Both the position numbers and the translations under genes were made by a program. A stretch of DNA of 64,000 nt from Novosphingobium sp. (GTDB taxonomy: Bacteria > Pseudomonadota > Alphaproteobacteria > Sphingomonadales > Sphingomonadaceae). The first letter of the stretch is position 1, and each line of letters opens with the position of its first letter. Where the stretch lies: assembly GCF_027531025.1 (NCBI RefSeq), contig NZ_JAPZQX010000002.1:432861-496860 (forward strand). The letters run 5' to 3'. The notes below the pieces were generated by a model that saw only the letters and a list, made by a program, of their open reading frames with translations, was not told the origin of the DNA and did no database searches. Of the stretch, positions 62,496-64,000 are shown one piece after another.

Positions 62496-63293
62496 TCAGG
62501 ATTCCCAACCTGGGAAACGAACGGCACAGCCGGCCAGTGCGCCGGTCAGTCCGCCATCGACCTTGATGTCGGCACCGTTCACCCAGCGAGCCTGATCACT
62601 CGCGAGAAAGGCGATCACTGCGGCAATCTCTTCACAGGTGGCATCCCGGCCCACCGCCGCCCGCGAGAAGCGCATCGCTTCATCGCCCATCGACGCGGTG
62701 AAATCGGCAAGCAGCGGCGTTGCGACGCTACCGGGACTGACCGAGTTAAGGCGCACGCGGGGCCAGTGCTGCAGGCAATCATGGGCCACGAGTGCGCAGA
62801 GCAGTTCCTTCGAGCAGTTGTAAGCCTCGGCTGCAGAGCCACACAGGGCGCTTGCAAGAGTGAGCGCCTCGGTGTCGCTCTCTTCGCGCAGAACATCCAG
62901 CAAGGCATTCCTGCGGTTCATCCAACGCCATCCGGCGCCCGATGAGACCACGACGACCGAGCCGCCAGCATGAATCCGGGGCGAGAGCAGCCGCACCATG
63001 CGGCGCGCAGCGATGAAGTTGATCTGGAGTACCCGGAGCGGATCGCCAACTCCCGCAACCCCTGCGCTGAGAACCAGCGCGTCGAGAGGGTCCGCAACTG
63101 TGGCACAGACCGCATCAAGGCCTGAAGGATCGCTCAGGTCGCATGCAATCCATTGGGCTGCAGCCAGGTTGGTCGGGCAGGGCTGGCGGTCCAGCCCGGT
63201 GACCCGCCAGCCCTGCTTCAGCAGCAGTTCTGCCGCAGCCAGCCCGATTCCGCTCGCTGCGCCAGTGACAAGCGCATGGCGGGGGACGTTCAC
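62496..63293 (-). CDS. short-chain dehydrogenase/reductase (3-alpha-HSD-like)
   Basis: A 265-residue SDR. The coenzyme motif TGAASGIGLA (about residues 8-17), the Asp-rich CDLSDP, LSAGVAG in place of NNAG, the catalytic Ser in VVVSSGAG and YNCSK (Tyr/Lys) are all present. The C-terminal WVNGADIKVDGGL is conserved. The long insertion between the Ser and the YxxxK resembles bacterial 3-alpha-hydroxysteroid dehydrogenase. The start is GTG, overlapping the stop of the truncated SDR upstream (GTGA). Confidence 0.88.
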   Translation of the reverse strand: MNVPRHALVTGAASGIGLAAAELLLKQGWRVTGLDRQPCPTNLAAAQWIACDLSDPSGLDAVCATVADPLDALVLSAGVAGVGDPLRVLQINFIAARRMVRLLSPRIHAGGSVVVVSSGAGWRWMNRRNALLDVLREESDTEALTLASALCGSAAEAYNCSKELLCALVAHDCLQHWPRVRLNSVSPGSVATPLLADFTASMGDEAMRFSRAAVGRDATCEEIAAVIAFLASDQARWVNGADIKVDGGLTGALAGCAVRFPGWES

Positions 63294-63862
63294 CAGGGAA
63301 CGTTCCTCCCGAGCAGATCGACGAAGCGCCCGTTGTCCTGTGTGGTGATCCCCGCAATTACCTTGCGCTGATTGGCCACGCTCTCTTCGACCGGCCACTG
63401 TGCCGATGTGCCGCCAAGATCGGTTTGCGTCCATCCTGGGGCCATACTGATGACGGTAAAGCCAAGCGGTGCCAGTTCCACCGACAGGCCTTTGGTTACC
63501 ATGTTGAGGGCCGCCTTGCTCGAGCGGTAGGCATAGGACTGGCCCTGTGCGTTGTTGGCGATCGAGCCTAGATCGGAGGACATGTTGATCACCAGCTTGC
63601 GCTGCCCAGCTTCAAGATTTGGCCGCAGTTCGTGCACCAGCTGGAACGGGGCCATGACATTGACCCGCATGATCTGCTCCCACAGATCATAGTCCATGCT
63701 GTCATGGCTCTGGCGGTGCGAGGCATTGTCCCAGCTACCCCCGTAAAGTCCCGCATTGTTGAGCAGTACATCGATTGCCATGCCCGAAAGACGCTGCGCG
63801 AGTGCGCTTACCGAGGCGCGGTCTTCGAGATCGAGCGCCTCGATCCGCACATGCGGATGTGA
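63290..63862 (-). pseudogene. 5'-truncated short-chain dehydrogenase gene
   Basis: The remaining part codes for an SDR from the second strand onward: DLEDRASVSAL, NNAGLYGG, MSSDLGS and YAYRSSKAALNM (catalytic Tyr/Lys), ending coupled to the next SDR. The N-terminal TGxxxGIG coenzyme motif, expected 50-60 residues upstream, is missing. The frame meets a stop at about 63887 after codons that no longer resemble an SDR. Without the nucleotide site it cannot be active. The break lies near 63862. Confidence 0.7.
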
Positions 63863-64000
63863 CCGGCCCCCACCGAGTGGTCCGTGTTATTTGTTAGTGT
63901 AAAACTGCCTCCGGCGCCATGGCTGGCCGCAGGTGAAGCGAAGCGGAACCGGAGGGCAGCCATGGCGGTGTTGCCGTTTCCGGGGCCGGAGGCCGATAGC
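63863..64000. mobile_element. probable end of an insertion element
   Basis: Sequence joining the broken SDR is unlike its surroundings and begins GGCCCCCACCGAGTGGTCC... with an AT-rich stretch TTATTTGTTAGTGTAAAA. Arms CTGCCTCCGG (63905-63914) and CCGGAGGGCAG (63949-63959) can form a hairpin, followed by an ATG at 63962 that opens a plus-strand frame (MAVLPFPGPEADS) running off the window. This is what the left end of a transposon with its first gene would look like; the family cannot be named from 138 bases. Confidence 0.45.

Overview
The window is a 64 kb piece of a GC-rich (roughly 65 %) alphaproteobacterial chromosome. Gene content and protein style point to Sphingomonadales, most likely Novosphingobium or a close Erythrobacteraceae/Sphingomonadaceae relative. 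Indicators are the COQ4-type ubiquinone protein, FixL/FixJ, DUF4170, a short stand-alone PurL, RibB of the RibBX type, the divergent miaA/serB pair and many small membrane proteins typical of the group. No rRNA, tRNA, CRISPR array or complete insertion sequence was found. The genes are mostly core housekeeping functions with small accessory cassettes between them.

Layout. 1-1900: end of a serine hydrolase, a PaaI-type thioesterase and an epoxide hydrolase. 1900-5500: branched-chain amino acid genes ilvB-ilvN-ilvC (minus strand) behind a leader with a strong hairpin. 5460-9260: miaA and serB with overlapping divergent starts, a heme-type membrane protein, coq4 and a DUF3052 gene. 9390-12700: purL and two small membrane proteins. 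12755-16273: xseB-ispA-coaD-cyclophilin-queA. 16270-19660: a four-gene cassette (TetR regulator, carotenoid/stilbene oxygenase, globin-like protein, outer-membrane barrel) between queA and tgt. 19695-26080: tgt, class II aldolase, rpsD, an rRNA/tRNA 2'-O-methyltransferase, nrdR, glyA, rpiB. 26248-32954: a membrane M28 peptidase, rpoD-dnaG and yqeY. 33105-38413: carA, a low-GC small gene, carB and greA. 38521-40590: a minus-strand run of envelope/stress-type small proteins. 40747-42033: eno. 42091-46252: a secreted protein with a calcium-loop motif and a four-gene operon of unknown role (kinase-like phosphotransferase, lipocalin-like protein, DUF1214, DUF1254). 46420-49063: aldo/keto reductase, ribH and an HTH-fused ribB. 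49123-54636: enoyl-CoA hydratase, acyltransferase, HupE, parvulin-like protein and a DUF3604 lipoprotein in one tightly packed run. 54743-59021: a MacB/DevBCA-like ABC exporter with its HlyD adaptor. 59379-61917: oxygen-sensing FixL and FixJ. 62012-64000: a host-attachment-type protein and two short-chain dehydrogenases; the second is cut off at the right edge by foreign-looking sequence.

The most interesting points are these. RibB carries an N-terminal XRE-type helix-turn-helix and a degenerate GTP cyclohydrolase II domain, with ATCACAT/ATGTGAT dyads directly in front of its own start codon: a candidate self-repressing biosynthetic enzyme. A gene of about 49 % GC lies between carA and carB with one-base overlaps on both sides. 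A DUF3604-parvulin-HupE unit is translationally packed. Identical CTGCAATGCAG palindromes lie in front of eno and an outer-membrane gene. FixL has the heme histidine but a natural His-to-Gln change at a known distal-pocket position. All functional statements come from reading the sequence and recalled family knowledge; no database search was run.
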